Source of the DNA: Streptomyces pristinaespiralis
GTDB lineage: Bacteria > Actinomycetota > Actinomycetes > Streptomycetales > Streptomycetaceae
Reading direction: 5' to 3'
Length of the DNA: 64,000 bases
NCBI RefSeq assembly: GCF_001278075.1
Contig: NZ_CP011340.1
Coordinates: 5,453,501 to 5,517,500, forward strand
Part shown: one piece after another, positions 24,768 through 33,763 of the stretch
Numbering within the stretch: position 1 is the first letter of the stretch
Layout: each line of letters starts with the position of its first letter
Program-made: the position numbers and the translations under genes
The notes under the pieces: model-generated
What the model saw: only the letters and a program-made list of their open reading frames with translations
The model's database searches: none
Told to the model about the DNA's origin: nothing

Positions 24768-25268
24768 ATGGCCGACCGATACCTGACCGTTGCCTTGAGC
24801 AAGCGGGGCGTGGAGTGCACCGCCCGCCTGCTGTTCGACAAAGCCCCGCTGACCTGCGCGGCCGTGTGGGAGGCGCTGCCGCTCGCCGGAGATGTCTACC
24901 ATGCGAAATACGCGCGGAACGAGATCTATGCGCTGTTGCCGGCCTTCGCCGCGCAGGAGCCGCCGCTGGAGAACCCGACAGTCACCCCCATCCCGGGCGA
25001 TCTGTGCTATTTCACCTTCACCGACGTGCAGTTGGGCACGGACTCCTACGGCTACGAGTCCGGCGCCGCGCACCGTGGGCGTGCGACGGTCGTGGACCTC
25101 GCGCTGTTCTACGAACGCAACAACCTGCTGCTGAACGGGGACACGGGGTGGGTGCCGGGCATCGTGTGGGGCGAGGTCGTCGAAGGGCTCGACGTGATGG
25201 CCGAAGCGTGCCAGGACCTGTGGCGGACGGGGGCGGCGGGCGAGACGCTCTCGTTCCGGAGGGCGTAG
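24768..25268 (+). CDS. DUF3830 family protein (cyclophilin-like fold)
   Basis: This 166-residue cytosolic protein matches DUF3830, a small family with a cyclophilin-like fold. Typical text is CTARLLFDKAPLTCAAVWEALPLAGDVYHAKYARNEIY and WVPGIVWGEVVEGLDVMAEACQDLWRTGAAGE. It is divergent from the Ehu-like operon with only about 70 bases between the starts, implying a shared promoter region. Its activity is unknown; such proteins recur beside transporters and amidohydrolases of unusual nitrogen compounds. The start at 24768 is ATG; the ribosome site is weak (GTACGAG). Confidence 0.75.
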   Translation: MADRYLTVALSKRGVECTARLLFDKAPLTCAAVWEALPLAGDVYHAKYARNEIYALLPAFAAQEPPLENPTVTPIPGDLCYFTFTDVQLGTDSYGYESGAAHRGRATVVDLALFYERNNLLLNGDTGWVPGIVWGEVVEGLDVMAEACQDLWRTGAAGETLSFRRA

Positions 25269-25304
25269 GGATCGGGCCGCGGGTGGGGCGGGCCCGCGCA
25301 GCGG

Positions 25305-26690
25305 TCACGGGCCCGGTACGCCCGCCTCGTACAGCGTGTGCGCCGCCCGCAGCACCACCGCGTCCGCGTGGCGCGGCCCGACCAGCTGGACGCCGATCGG
25401 CAGGCCCGCGTCGTCCCTGCCGCACGGCACCGACGCCGCGGGCTGCTGCGTCAGGTTGAAGGGGTACGTGAACGGCGTCCAGCCCGTCCAGCGGTGGTGC
25501 GGTGAGCCCGCGGGGACCTCCGCGCCCGCCTCGAACGCCGTGATCGGCAGCGTCGGCGTGACCAGCAGGTCGTACGACGTGTGGAAGCGGCCCATCCGCC
25601 GGCCCAGCGCCATCCTCGTGTCGACCGCCGCAAGATAGTCGAGCGCGCTGTACCCGGCCCCGGCCGCGACGATCTCCCGGAGGCCGGGGTCGAGCCGTGC
25701 ACGCTGCTCCGTGCCGAGGTGCTGCACCAGCCGGGCCGCGCCGCTGAACCACAGGATGTGGAAGGCCTCGACCGGGTCCGCTACGTCGGGGTCGGCCTCC
25801 TCGACGTACGCCCCGGCGTCCGCGAGCGCGCCCACGGCCCGCCGTACCGCCGCGGCGACGGCGGGCCGCACCGCGACCTGGCCGCCGAACGAGGGGGAGT
25901 ACGCGATCCGCAGGCCCTTGACGCCCTCGGCGAGGCCCGCGGCCACCGACGAGGAGGGGCCCAGATGGGACCAGTCCCGCCAGTCCTCGCCCGTGATCAC
26001 GTCGAGGACGAGCGCCGCGTCCGCCGCGTCCCGGGTCAGCGGCCCGACGTGGGCCAGCGTCCCGAAGGGGCTCGAGGGGTACATCGGCACCCGCCCGTAC
26101 GTCGGTTTGAGCCCGAAGACGCCGCAGAAGGAGGCCGGGATGCGGACCGAACCGCCGCCGTCCGTCCCGAGCGACAGCGCGCCCGCGCCCAGCGCGACGG
26201 CCGCCGCGCTGCCGCCGCTGGACCCGCCCGCGGTACGTGACGGGTCCCACGGATTGCGGGTCACTCCGTACCGCGGGGAGTCGGTGACGCCCTTCCAGCC
26301 GAACTCGGGCGTCGTCGTCTTGCCGAGGAACACCGCGTTGTGGGCACGCAGCCGGGCGACCGACGGCGCGTCCTCGTCCCAGGGCCCGTCGCCGCCGATG
26401 GTCCACGAGCCGCGCAGTGTCGGGCCGCCGCGCTGGAGCAGGAGGTCCTTCACCGTGACGGGCACCCCGTCCAGCAGTCCTTCCGGCTCGCCGCGGTGCC
26501 AGCGCCGTGCCGACGCCTCCGCCTGCGCCACGGCCTCCTCGGCGTCGACCCGGACGAAGGCGTTGACCCGCGGTTCCGTCTCTTCGATCCGTTCCAGCGC
26601 GGCCCGGGTCGCCTCGACGGGGGAGAAGTCGCCCTTTCGGTAGCCGGCCAGCAGTCGACGTGCGGTGAGGTCACTCAGACGAGTCGTCAT
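25305..26690 (-). CDS. Amidase signature family enzyme
   Basis: This 461-residue amidase hydrolyses a carboxamide to acid and ammonia. The Ser-cisSer-Lys triad is visible: K81 in VTVKDLL, S157 in AGGSSGGS and nucleophile S181 in [11 protein letters not shown]. There is no signal peptide, so it is cytosolic. The ATG at 26690 lies inside the end of the upstream hydroxyacid dehydrogenase gene (20-base overlap), so both are co-translated. Near maleate-isomerase-like proteins it could act as a maleamate-type amidase, but the family is too broad to say. Confidence 0.88.
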   Translation of the reverse strand: MTTRLSDLTARRLLAGYRKGDFSPVEATRAALERIEETEPRVNAFVRVDAEEAVAQAEASARRWHRGEPEGLLDGVPVTVKDLLLQRGGPTLRGSWTIGGDGPWDEDAPSVARLRAHNAVFLGKTTTPEFGWKGVTDSPRYGVTRNPWDPSRTAGGSSGGSAAAVALGAGALSLGTDGGGSVRIPASFCGVFGLKPTYGRVPMYPSSPFGTLAHVGPLTRDAADAALVLDVITGEDWRDWSHLGPSSSVAAGLAEGVKGLRIAYSPSFGGQVAVRPAVAAAVRRAVGALADAGAYVEEADPDVADPVEAFHILWFSGAARLVQHLGTEQRARLDPGLREIVAAGAGYSALDYLAAVDTRMALGRRMGRFHTSYDLLVTPTLPITAFEAGAEVPAGSPHHRWTGWTPFTYPFNLTQQPAASVPCGRDDAGLPIGVQLVGPRHADAVVLRAAHTLYEAGVPGP

Positions 26691-27633
26691 GCATGGGGAC
26701 GTACCCACGTTTCTTGTCCACCACGTTCGGCAGGGGCCTTCCGGCGGACCAGGCTTCGTACATGTCGACGAACTGTTCCCCCAGCCGGTCGCGCCAGCCG
26801 ACCGTGTCTCCGCTCATGTGCGGCGAGACGATCAGGCCCGGTGCGTCCCACAGCGGACTGCCGGACGGCAGCGGCTCCTGCTCGAAGACGTCGAGGGCGG
26901 CTCCCGCGATCCACCGCTTGTCGAGCGCGGCGACCAGGTCGCTCTCGACCACGAGCGGGCCGCGTCCGACGTTCACGAAGCGGGCGGAGGGCTGCATCAG
27001 GTCGAAGCGCCGGGCGTCGAACATGCCCCGGGTGTCGTCGGTGAGCGGCGCCGCGCACACCACCCAGTCCGCGCGTGCCAGCAGCGGATCGAGGTCGCGG
27101 ACGCCGTGGATGCCGTCGCGGGGGGTCCGGCCGACGACGGCGGTGAGGATGCCGAGCGCCTTGAGCGTGCGGGCGATCGTCCTGCCGATCGGTCCCGCTC
27201 CGACCACGGCGGCTCGCGTCCCCGCCACCGACAGGCCCTCCCGGTGGCGCCAGTGCCGCTGCCGCTGGAGGTCGAGGGTGCCGGGCAGGTCCTTGGCCAT
27301 GGCCAGGATCAGCGCGGCCACGTATTCGGCGATGGGCCTCTCGAAGATCCCGCGGGCGTTGGTCACGACGGTGTCGGATTCGGCCAGTTCCGGGCAGAGC
27401 AGCCGGTCCACGCCGGCGCTCGGCGTGTGCACCCAGCGCGGCCGGGAGCCGTCGCCCGGCCAGGCGCGGCGGACCGCGTCAGAGGTGAAGTCCCACACCA
27501 ACAACACGTCCGCGGAAGGCAGTTGCTCAGCGAGGGTGTCCTCGTCCGCGTAGGCCACACGGACCTTTCCGGTCAGCCGGCCGAGCCGCGGCAAAGGGTC
27601 GGCCGCCAGTACGAGAAGTTTCGGTTCGGACAT
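26671..27633 (-). CDS. D-2-hydroxyacid dehydrogenase
   Basis: This NAD-dependent 2-hydroxyacid dehydrogenase has 320 residues. The nucleotide motif is AAVVGAGPIGRTIART, and the catalytic triad is present as R in NVGRGPLV, E in DVFEQEPLP and H in SPHMSGDTVG. It reduces a 2-keto acid or oxidises a D-2-hydroxyacid in the cytosol. It overlaps the amidase gene and diverges from the two racemase-fold genes over 95 bases. I chose the ATG at 27633 (MSEPKLLVLA). A second enzyme of the same family is encoded at 29330-30358 but looks distinct in sequence. Confidence 0.9.
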   Translation of the reverse strand: MSEPKLLVLAADPLPRLGRLTGKVRVAYADEDTLAEQLPSADVLLVWDFTSDAVRRAWPGDGSRPRWVHTPSAGVDRLLCPELAESDTVVTNARGIFERPIAEYVAALILAMAKDLPGTLDLQRQRHWRHREGLSVAGTRAAVVGAGPIGRTIARTLKALGILTAVVGRTPRDGIHGVRDLDPLLARADWVVCAAPLTDDTRGMFDARRFDLMQPSARFVNVGRGPLVVESDLVAALDKRWIAGAALDVFEQEPLPSGSPLWDAPGLIVSPHMSGDTVGWRDRLGEQFVDMYEAWSAGRPLPNVVDKKRGYVPMHDDSSE

Positions 27634-27728
27634 CGGGCGGAAACCGCTTCCTCGCGTCTGACATGTACGGATTGACCACGCTCGCACCCGAACCTACCGT
27701 CGTCAACAACACACCGAGGGGGCCTGCG

Positions 27729-28532
27729 ATGGACGTCTCCTTTCTGGGTGGACCACAGCCGCAGCACGGCATCGGCGTGGTCGCCCCCTTCGACTTCGCG
27801 CTGGACCGTGAGCTGTGGCGCTGGGTCCCCGACGACGTCTCGCTGCGTCTGACGCGCACCCCCTTCGTACCCGTCGGGGTCTCCCTCGATCTGGCCCGGC
27901 TGGTGAGCGAGCACGAGACGCTGCGCGAGGCCGTACGGGCCCTCGGCGCGTCCGAGCCCGAGGTCATCGCGTACGCCTGCGCCTCGGGCAGTTTTGTGGG
28001 GGGCCTCGCCGGGGAACGCGCCATGTGCGAGGTGATGAACTCGGCGGGCGAGGTGCCCTCACTCACCACCTCCGGGGCGCTGATACAGGCGCTCGAGGAG
28101 CTCGGCGCGGGCCGGATCGCCCTGGTCACGCCCTATACGGAATCGGTCACCCGCTCACTGGAGGCGTATCTGGGAGAAGCTGGAGTGACGGTGACGGGCT
28201 GCGCCTTTCTGGGCCTGACCCGCCACATCTGGAAGGTGCCGTACCGGGCGGTGGTGGACATGGCGAGAACGGCGGTGGTCGGTGCGGCCGACACGCTGTT
28301 CATCAGCTGCACCAACCTGGCGACGTACGACACGATCCCGCAGCTGGAGGCCGAGCTGAGAATGCCGGTGCTGTCCGCCAACCAGGTGACGATGTGGGCC
28401 GCGCTGCGCGCCATCGGCTCCCGGGCCGTCGGCCCTTACCAGACACTTCTCATGGAGCCGGAGGCACTCGCAGGGACGCTGCCGGACGCGCAGCCGGAGC
28501 CGCAGCCCGAAGAACAGGAAGGCTGGACATGA
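27729..28532 (+). CDS. Maleate isomerase / Asp-Glu racemase-fold protein 1
   Basis: This 267-residue enzyme belongs to the Asp/Glu racemase superfamily, nearest in feel to maleate cis-trans isomerases and EutA-like proteins. Both catalytic cysteines of the two-base mechanism are present: C84 in IAYACASGSFV and C194 in LFISCTNLATYD. It starts at ATG 27729 after GAGGGGG and overlaps the next gene by ATGA, so the two related proteins are made together and may form a heteromer. The C-terminus adds an acidic Pro/Glu-rich tail. The substrate is unknown; maleate or a related dicarboxylate is plausible. Confidence 0.82.
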   Translation: MDVSFLGGPQPQHGIGVVAPFDFALDRELWRWVPDDVSLRLTRTPFVPVGVSLDLARLVSEHETLREAVRALGASEPEVIAYACASGSFVGGLAGERAMCEVMNSAGEVPSLTTSGALIQALEELGAGRIALVTPYTESVTRSLEAYLGEAGVTVTGCAFLGLTRHIWKVPYRAVVDMARTAVVGAADTLFISCTNLATYDTIPQLEAELRMPVLSANQVTMWAALRAIGSRAVGPYQTLLMEPEALAGTLPDAQPEPQPEEQEGWT

Positions 28533-29248
28533 CGACGGTCGGACTTCTCTACCCGGGACACTCCGCGGAGGACGACTACCCACGACTCGAGGTCCTGCTG
28601 GACAGCGACATCAGGCTGCCCATCATCCACACCGACATCGGCGAGGACGCGCACCGCGTCGACGCGCTGCTGAAGATGGGCACGCCGGAGCGGTTCGCCA
28701 CCGGTATGGAGGCGCTGAGGCTCGAGGGGGCCGAGTCGGTGGTGTGGGCGTGCACCAGCGGAAGCTTCGTCCTCGGGTGGGAGGGCGCCCACGAGCAGGT
28801 GCGCGAGCTCGCCAAGGCGGCGGGGATGCCCGCGTCGAGCACCTCCTTCGGCTTCGTGAACGCCGTGCGGCACCTCGGGATGCCGCGGGTCGCGATCGCC
28901 GCCACCTATCCGGCGGACGTCACCGAGTACTTCGCGGCCTTTCTCGAGAAGTCCGGCGCCGTGGTCGTCTCCGGCAGGGACGCCGGCATCCTGACGGCCG
29001 AGGAGGTCGGCACCTGGGGCCGCGAGCAGGTTCTCGAGCTCGCCCGCTCGGCCGACCATCCCGACGCGGACGTGGTGCTGATGCCCGACACGGCCCTGCA
29101 CACCGTCGCCCACCTGGCCGACCTGGAGGAGGCGCTGGGCAAGCCGGTGCTCACCGCCAACCAGGTGACCGTGTGGGAGGGACTGCGGCTGGCGGACCGG
29201 CGGGCCTGGGGCGACAAGCTGGGCAGGCTCTTCGCCCGCCCCGACTGA
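28529..29248 (+). CDS. Asp-Glu racemase-fold protein 2, second Cys missing
   Basis: This 239-residue protein is paralogous to the preceding one, with the first active-site cysteine kept (C75 in VVWACTSGSF) but the second position changed: the matching segment reads VVLMPDTALHT, with no cysteine. It also has the conserved end KPVLTANQVTVWEGLRLA. One-cysteine members of this fold include arylmalonate decarboxylase, so it may be a decarboxylase-like enzyme, a partner subunit, or a changed isomerase. Translation is coupled to protein 1 by ATGA overlap. A long hairpin terminator follows. Confidence 0.8.
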   Translation: MTTVGLLYPGHSAEDDYPRLEVLLDSDIRLPIIHTDIGEDAHRVDALLKMGTPERFATGMEALRLEGAESVVWACTSGSFVLGWEGAHEQVRELAKAAGMPASSTSFGFVNAVRHLGMPRVAIAATYPADVTEYFAAFLEKSGAVVVSGRDAGILTAEEVGTWGREQVLELARSADHPDADVVLMPDTALHTVAHLADLEEALGKPVLTANQVTVWEGLRLADRRAWGDKLGRLFARPD

Positions 29249-29270
29249 GCCCCGCGCGTCTTGCGTGCGG

Positions 29271-29304
29271 TCGGCCGGCGCTCCCCCGGGGGAGCGCCGG
29301 CCGA
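29271..29304. terminator. Bidirectional terminator
   Basis: A perfect 17-base palindrome without a loop gap (TCGGCCGGCGCTCCCCC and its complement) lies between convergent stop codons of the racemase-fold gene and the hydroxyacid dehydrogenase. Confidence 0.85.
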
Positions 29305-29329
29305 CCGTTGTGCGGGGGCCGCCCGATGG

Positions 29330-30358
29330 TCAGGCGGACCGGGCGAGTGTTTCCGGGTGGACAGGATCGGCGAACGGCAGACCGCTCCCGTACCGCTCCA
29401 GCTCGTCCAGCGCCGCGTGCGTCATACGGCCCAGCTCGTTGCCGAGGGAGCCGGCCACATGCGGGGTGAGCAGCACGTTCGGCAGGTCGTACAGCGGTGA
29501 GCCGGCCGGCAGGACCTCCGGGTCCGTCACGTCGAGGACGGCGTTCAGCCGGCCGGCGACCAGTTCGTCGGTGAGGGCGACGGTGTCCACGAGCGAGCCC
29601 CGCGCCGTGTTCACGACCGTGGCCCCGTCCGGCAGCGCCGCGAGCCGGGCACGGTCGAACAGGTGGCGGGTCTCCGGCAGCTCGGGAGCGTGCAGGGTCA
29701 CCACGTCGCTGCAGCGGGCCAGGGTGTCCAGATCCACCGGGCGGACGCCGAGCCGCTGCGCCTCCTCCGCCGGGAGGTACGGGTCGTGCAGCAGGATCCG
29801 CAGGTCGTAGGGGCGCAGCAGCTCGACGACGCGCCGCCCGATCCGGGACGCGCCGACGACCCCGACCGTGCGGCCGTAGTTGCCGCCGGAGCCGATGACG
29901 TCGATGGGGCTCACCCAGCGGCGCTGCTCCCGGTACACCCGCGCCGTGTGCAGCACCCGCTTCCCGGCGAAGAGGATCGCGGCGACCGTGTACTCGGCGA
30001 CCGGCAGGGCGTTGGCCCGGGCCGCGGAGGCGACCGTGATACCCCGCTGCCAGCAGGCGGCGGTGATGTGGTGCTTCACGGACCCGGCCGCGTGCACGAC
30101 CGTACGGAGCCGCGGCATCCGCTCGAGCGCCCCGGCGGTCAGCGGCGGGCAGCCCCAGCCGGTGAAAAGGGCCTCCGCCTCCGCGAGCCGTCCCGCGACC
30201 GCCGGGTCGGCGAAGTCGCCGACCACGCACGACGGGTCGGTGTCCGCGACGGCGACGAGCCGGGCGAGTGCCACGTCGTCGAACAGGGCGCGGCGGACGG
30301 GCAGGTCCATCGCGAGGACGGTACGGGGACGGCGGTACGGGCGGTGCGCGGACCTCAC
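29330..30358 (-). CDS. Hydroxyacid dehydrogenase at end of sugar transporter operon
   Basis: This is a 342-residue D-2-hydroxyacid dehydrogenase-family protein. The nucleotide motif is VGVVGASRIGRRVVELL, R is in NTARGSLVD, the glutamate region is DVTDPEVLP, and the histidine is in TPHVAGSLGNELG. I chose GTG 30358, which overlaps the upstream permease stop (GTGA) and has GGGAG seven bases before it; the later ATG at 30310 has no ribosome site. As the last gene of the operon for sugar uptake, it probably acts on an intracellular sugar acid released from the imported oligosaccharide. Confidence 0.87.
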   Translation of the reverse strand: MRSAHRPYRRPRTVLAMDLPVRRALFDDVALARLVAVADTDPSCVVGDFADPAVAGRLAEAEALFTGWGCPPLTAGALERMPRLRTVVHAAGSVKHHITAACWQRGITVASAARANALPVAEYTVAAILFAGKRVLHTARVYREQRRWVSPIDVIGSGGNYGRTVGVVGASRIGRRVVELLRPYDLRILLHDPYLPAEEAQRLGVRPVDLDTLARCSDVVTLHAPELPETRHLFDRARLAALPDGATVVNTARGSLVDTVALTDELVAGRLNAVLDVTDPEVLPAGSPLYDLPNVLLTPHVAGSLGNELGRMTHAALDELERYGSGLPFADPVHPETLARSA

Positions 30359-31224
30359 TTGACGGCTCCCGCGGTCAGGCCGGAACGCCAGTAGCGCTGG
30401 AGCGCGACGAAGGCGGCGGCGAGCGGCACGATGGACAGCAGCGATCCGGTGATGACGAAGGCGTAGAACTGCGGCTCCTGCGCCAGGGTGGCGTTCCAGT
30501 TGAACAGGCCGAGGCCCACCGGGTAGAGCGCGGAGTCGTTCAGCATGACCAGCGGCAGGAAGAAGTTGTTCCAGCTGCCGGTGAACGAGAAGAGGAAGAT
30601 CGTCATGAAGGCGGGCGACAGCATCGGCAGTGCCACGGAGCGGAACGTGCGCAGCTCTCCCGCGCCGTCGATCCGGGCGGCCTCCAGGGTCTCGCCGGGG
30701 ACGTAGCTCTCCGCGAAGACCCTCGCGAGGTACACGCCGAACGGATTGACCAGGCCGGGGACGAGAACGGCCCAGTAGGTGTTCACCAGACCGGTCTGCG
30801 AGGCCATCAGGTACATGGGCAGCGAGATCACGGTGTGCGGCACGAGGATGCCCAGCAGCACCAGGCCGTACAGCTTCTCCTTGCCCCGGAAGGCGTACTT
30901 GTCGAAGGCGTAGCCCGCGAGGAGCGAGATCAGGGTCGAGGCGAGCGCGCCGGCGACCGAGTACAGCATGCTGTTCGCGAGCCAGCGGCCGAAGATCCCG
31001 TCCTGGTACGCGAAGAGATCGGCGAGGTTGGAGAAGAGGTTGAACTCGGCGAGCCGGAATCCCGGCCGGCCGAACAGGTCGCCGTTGTTCTTGGTGGCGT
31101 TGACCAGCAGCCAGCTGAGCGGCATGAGGGTGTAGAGGGCGACGAGGGCGAGCAGCGTGTTGACGACGGTGCGCGACGCCCAGGTGCTCTTCGCGGTGGC
31201 CGGGGAGGTGCTCGGTGCGGTCAT
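30355..31224 (-). CDS. Carbohydrate ABC permease (MalG-type)
   Basis: This 289-residue permease has about six helices and the EAA loop ETLEAARIDGAGELRTFRSVALPML, typical of CUT1 oligosaccharide transporters. The ATG at 31224 follows AAGGAGG with seven bases spacing, three bases from the stop of the partner permease. The ATPase is not encoded here; CUT1 systems of Streptomyces share the general ATPase MsiK. Confidence 0.9.
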   Translation of the reverse strand: MTAPSTSPATAKSTWASRTVVNTLLALVALYTLMPLSWLLVNATKNNGDLFGRPGFRLAEFNLFSNLADLFAYQDGIFGRWLANSMLYSVAGALASTLISLLAGYAFDKYAFRGKEKLYGLVLLGILVPHTVISLPMYLMASQTGLVNTYWAVLVPGLVNPFGVYLARVFAESYVPGETLEAARIDGAGELRTFRSVALPMLSPAFMTIFLFSFTGSWNNFFLPLVMLNDSALYPVGLGLFNWNATLAQEPQFYAFVITGSLLSIVPLAAAFVALQRYWRSGLTAGAVK

Positions 31225-31226
31225 GC

Positions 31227-32126
31227 TCACGCCTCCTTCCAGCGGTTGCCGAGCCGTGTGATGACGAACGAGAGTGCGGCGCCGAGCAGCGCCAGCATCA
31301 GTGAGGCGGCGGCGGCCAGGCCGTAGTCGTGTTCGGTGAAGGCGGCCTGGTAGATGAACATCACCGGGCTCCAGTCCTGGGATATCGAGGACGCCCGGGA
31401 GCGCAGCACCTCCGGCTCGTTGAACAGCTGGATCGCGCCGACGGCGGTGAACAGCATGGTGAGCACCACGGAGGACCGGATCATCGGGAGCTTCACGGAC
31501 CAGCCGGTCCGCAACTCGCCCGCGCCGTCCACGGTCGCCGCTTCGAGGGTCTCCCTCGGCACCGCCTGAAGGGCCGCGTAGAAGATCACCATGTTGTAGC
31601 CGATCCACTGCCAGGCGGCGGCGTTGACGAGCGAGAAGATCACCGCGTCCGGCCCCAGGAAGTCCCAGTCGACCCCGATGGAGGAGAGCAGGTCGATCAC
31701 CGGGCTGAGTCCCGGTGTGTAGAGGAAGCCCCAGATGATCGCCGCGATCAGGCCGGGCACGGCGTGCGGCAGGAAGAAGGCGAGCTGGAAGAACTTCTTC
31801 GCCCGGGCCATCGCCGAGTCCACCAGCAGCGCGAGGAGCAGGGCGCCGCCCACCATGACCGGGATGTAGATCACGCAGTACAGGGCGACGTGCAGGAAGC
31901 CGCGGCGGAAGCCGGGGTCGTCGAAGGCGCGGAGGTAGTTGTCGACGCCCACGAAGAGGGTCCGCGTGCCGCCGAAGCCCAGGCCCGAGGTGGCCTGTTC
32001 ACGGAAGAGGCTCATCCACACCGCGTAGCCGACGGGAGCGACGAGGGTGGCGAGGAAGAGGATGAGGAAGGGGGCGATGAAGAGCACCGGTGTGCTGCGC
32101 CGCCCGATGCCGGGCCGGGGTGTCAT
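31227..32126 (-). CDS. Carbohydrate ABC permease (MalF-type)
   Basis: This 299-residue CUT1 permease has about six helices and the EAA loop ETLEAATVDGAGELRTGWSVKLPMI. It starts at ATG 32126, 66 bases after the binding-protein stop, and is followed at once by the second permease. Together with the binding protein at 32193 it forms the importer of the PL8/GH35 locus. Confidence 0.9.
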   Translation of the reverse strand: MTPRPGIGRRSTPVLFIAPFLILFLATLVAPVGYAVWMSLFREQATSGLGFGGTRTLFVGVDNYLRAFDDPGFRRGFLHVALYCVIYIPVMVGGALLLALLVDSAMARAKKFFQLAFFLPHAVPGLIAAIIWGFLYTPGLSPVIDLLSSIGVDWDFLGPDAVIFSLVNAAAWQWIGYNMVIFYAALQAVPRETLEAATVDGAGELRTGWSVKLPMIRSSVVLTMLFTAVGAIQLFNEPEVLRSRASSISQDWSPVMFIYQAAFTEHDYGLAAAASLMLALLGAALSFVITRLGNRWKEA

Positions 32127-32192
32127 CGGCGGTAACTCCTTGGGACGATCGGCTCGTCGGGCCGGGCGGGAGGGCCCGGCCCGACGTGGGGA

Positions 32193-33524
32193 CTACTTCG
32201 CGAGCTTCAGACCCCGGTCCTCGATCGCCTTCTCCGCCGCCGCCTGGCCGGCCTGGAACGCGGCCCAGAACTCGCCGCTCTTCTGCGCCTTGCCGAACTC
32301 GGCCTGCATGGTCATGGTCGTGGAGTTGTGCACGGGGCTCCAGCTCCAGCCGGTGGCGATGGCCGGCACCTGCTCGCCCGCGACCGCGTAGATGTCCTGA
32401 CCGCCGAAGAACGAGGCGTCGAACGTCGACCTTGCGGTGGCGCGCAGCTTCTCCGCGGCGGGCAGGGCGCTGGACGTCCCGGCGGCGAGACGGGCCTCGA
32501 CCGCCTTCTCGTCGGTGGTCGCCCACTTGATGAACTCCGCCGCGGCGGCTGCCTTCCTGCTGTCCTTGGTGATGGCGAAGGCGGACCCGCCGACGGCGCC
32601 CGTCACCGGCTCGCCCCAGTGGGGGAGCGGGGCCTCGGCCCACTTGCCCTGCTGCTTCGGGTACGTCGTCCTGATCGAGCCGGCGCTCCATGACGCGCCG
32701 ATCAGGGCGATCGCCCTGCTGTCGGTGACGGCCTTGGTGGCCTCGGGGCTCCACGCCTTGTGGTTGAGCACGAGGTCCTGCCGGACCAGGTCCTTCCAGT
32801 AGTCGGCGACCTTCCTGGTGGCCGGGTCGGTGATGTTCACCTTCCAGGCGTCGCCGCTGGAGCCGTACCACCGGGCGCCCGCCTGCTGGGCGAGGCCGGC
32901 CCAGGTGGCGGTGTCGTCGCCCCAGAAGTCGAGGAGACGGGCCTCGCCCTTGGAGGCGGTCTTCACCTTCGCGGCCGCCGTCCTGAACTCGTCCCACGTC
33001 GTGGGGACCTCGATGCCGTACTGCTCGAACAGGTCGGTCCGGTAGTAGAGCGTCTGGGGGCCCACGTCGTAGGGGGAGGCCCAGGTCTTGCCGCCGAGCT
33101 CGACCAGGTCGCGGACGGCCGCGGGGGCGTAGCTCTCGACGGAGTCACCGAGTTCGGCGGAGGAGTCGCGGAGCAGGCCCTGTGTGACGAGGTCCGGGAC
33201 GGCCTGGTACTCGACGTTGACGACGTCGGGCGCGTTGCCCGCCTTCACCGCCTTGGAGATCTTGTCGTAGCCGCCGTTCAGCCCCGCGGGGATCTCGGCG
33301 AAGGTGACCTTGATGCCGGGGTGGCTCTTGTTGAACGCGGCGGCCATGTCCTTGGTGCCGGGCATCCAGGACCAGTAGGTGATCTCGACGGGCTTGCCGG
33401 CGGTGCCGCTGCCGGCGTCCGCCCGGTCCTCGCCGCCGTTGCCCCCGCACGCCGTGGCGAGGACCGCGAGGGACACGACGGCTGCCGCGAGGGCTATGGA
33501 GGACGTACGGGAAGTGGTGTGCAT
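32193..33524 (-). CDS. Extracellular sugar-binding lipoprotein (SBP family 1)
   Basis: This 443-residue lipoprotein (lipobox LATAC, about residues 20-24) is the CUT1 oligosaccharide receptor. Typical text is EITYWSWMPGTKDMAAAFNKSHPGIKVTF, NAPDVVNVEYQAVPDLV, and KWATTDEKAVEARLAAGTSSALP. The ATG at 33524 is preceded by TAGGAGC. A probable promoter and an operator half-site lie upstream at 33609-33664. It starts the transporter operon that ends with the hydroxyacid dehydrogenase. The ligand is probably an unsaturated or galactose-containing oligosaccharide released by the neighbouring lyase and GH35 enzyme. Confidence 0.9.
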   Translation of the reverse strand: MHTTSRTSSIALAAAVVSLAVLATACGGNGGEDRADAGSGTAGKPVEITYWSWMPGTKDMAAAFNKSHPGIKVTFAEIPAGLNGGYDKISKAVKAGNAPDVVNVEYQAVPDLVTQGLLRDSSAELGDSVESYAPAAVRDLVELGGKTWASPYDVGPQTLYYRTDLFEQYGIEVPTTWDEFRTAAAKVKTASKGEARLLDFWGDDTATWAGLAQQAGARWYGSSGDAWKVNITDPATRKVADYWKDLVRQDLVLNHKAWSPEATKAVTDSRAIALIGASWSAGSIRTTYPKQQGKWAEAPLPHWGEPVTGAVGGSAFAITKDSRKAAAAAEFIKWATTDEKAVEARLAAGTSSALPAAEKLRATARSTFDASFFGGQDIYAVAGEQVPAIATGWSWSPVHNSTTMTMQAEFGKAQKSGEFWAAFQAGQAAAEKAIEDRGLKLAK

Positions 33525-33608
33525 GAGCGCTGCTCCTACGGGAGGCCTGGGGGCTCGTCCGGCCCTGACCCGCCGGACAGCCCCCGAGGGGGCGGCGAGT
33601 TGAGGCAC

Positions 33609-33664
33609 ATCTTTCGGCCAGCTTCGATCAGAGTCAATAGGAAATGAACAAACGAGCAGAAACG
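33609..33664 (-). promoter_or_regulatory. Promoter and operator half-site of sugar transporter operon
   Basis: On the minus strand a -35-like TTGACT (33632-33637) is 17 bases from a weak -10 (AAAGAT, 33609-33614). Just upstream, 33653-33664 reads CGTTTCTGCTCG, identical over 12 bases to the left arm of the palindrome at 36699-36727, suggesting control by the same regulator. Confidence 0.5.
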
Positions 33665-33763
33665 ATCGAAGACTCGATCCGGCGTGTCCGCTCGCTCAGC
33701 CCTGGCTCGGCCCGCCCGGGCCTCCCGGGAGCCTCGGCCGGTCCGACGGTCCGCCCTACCGGC

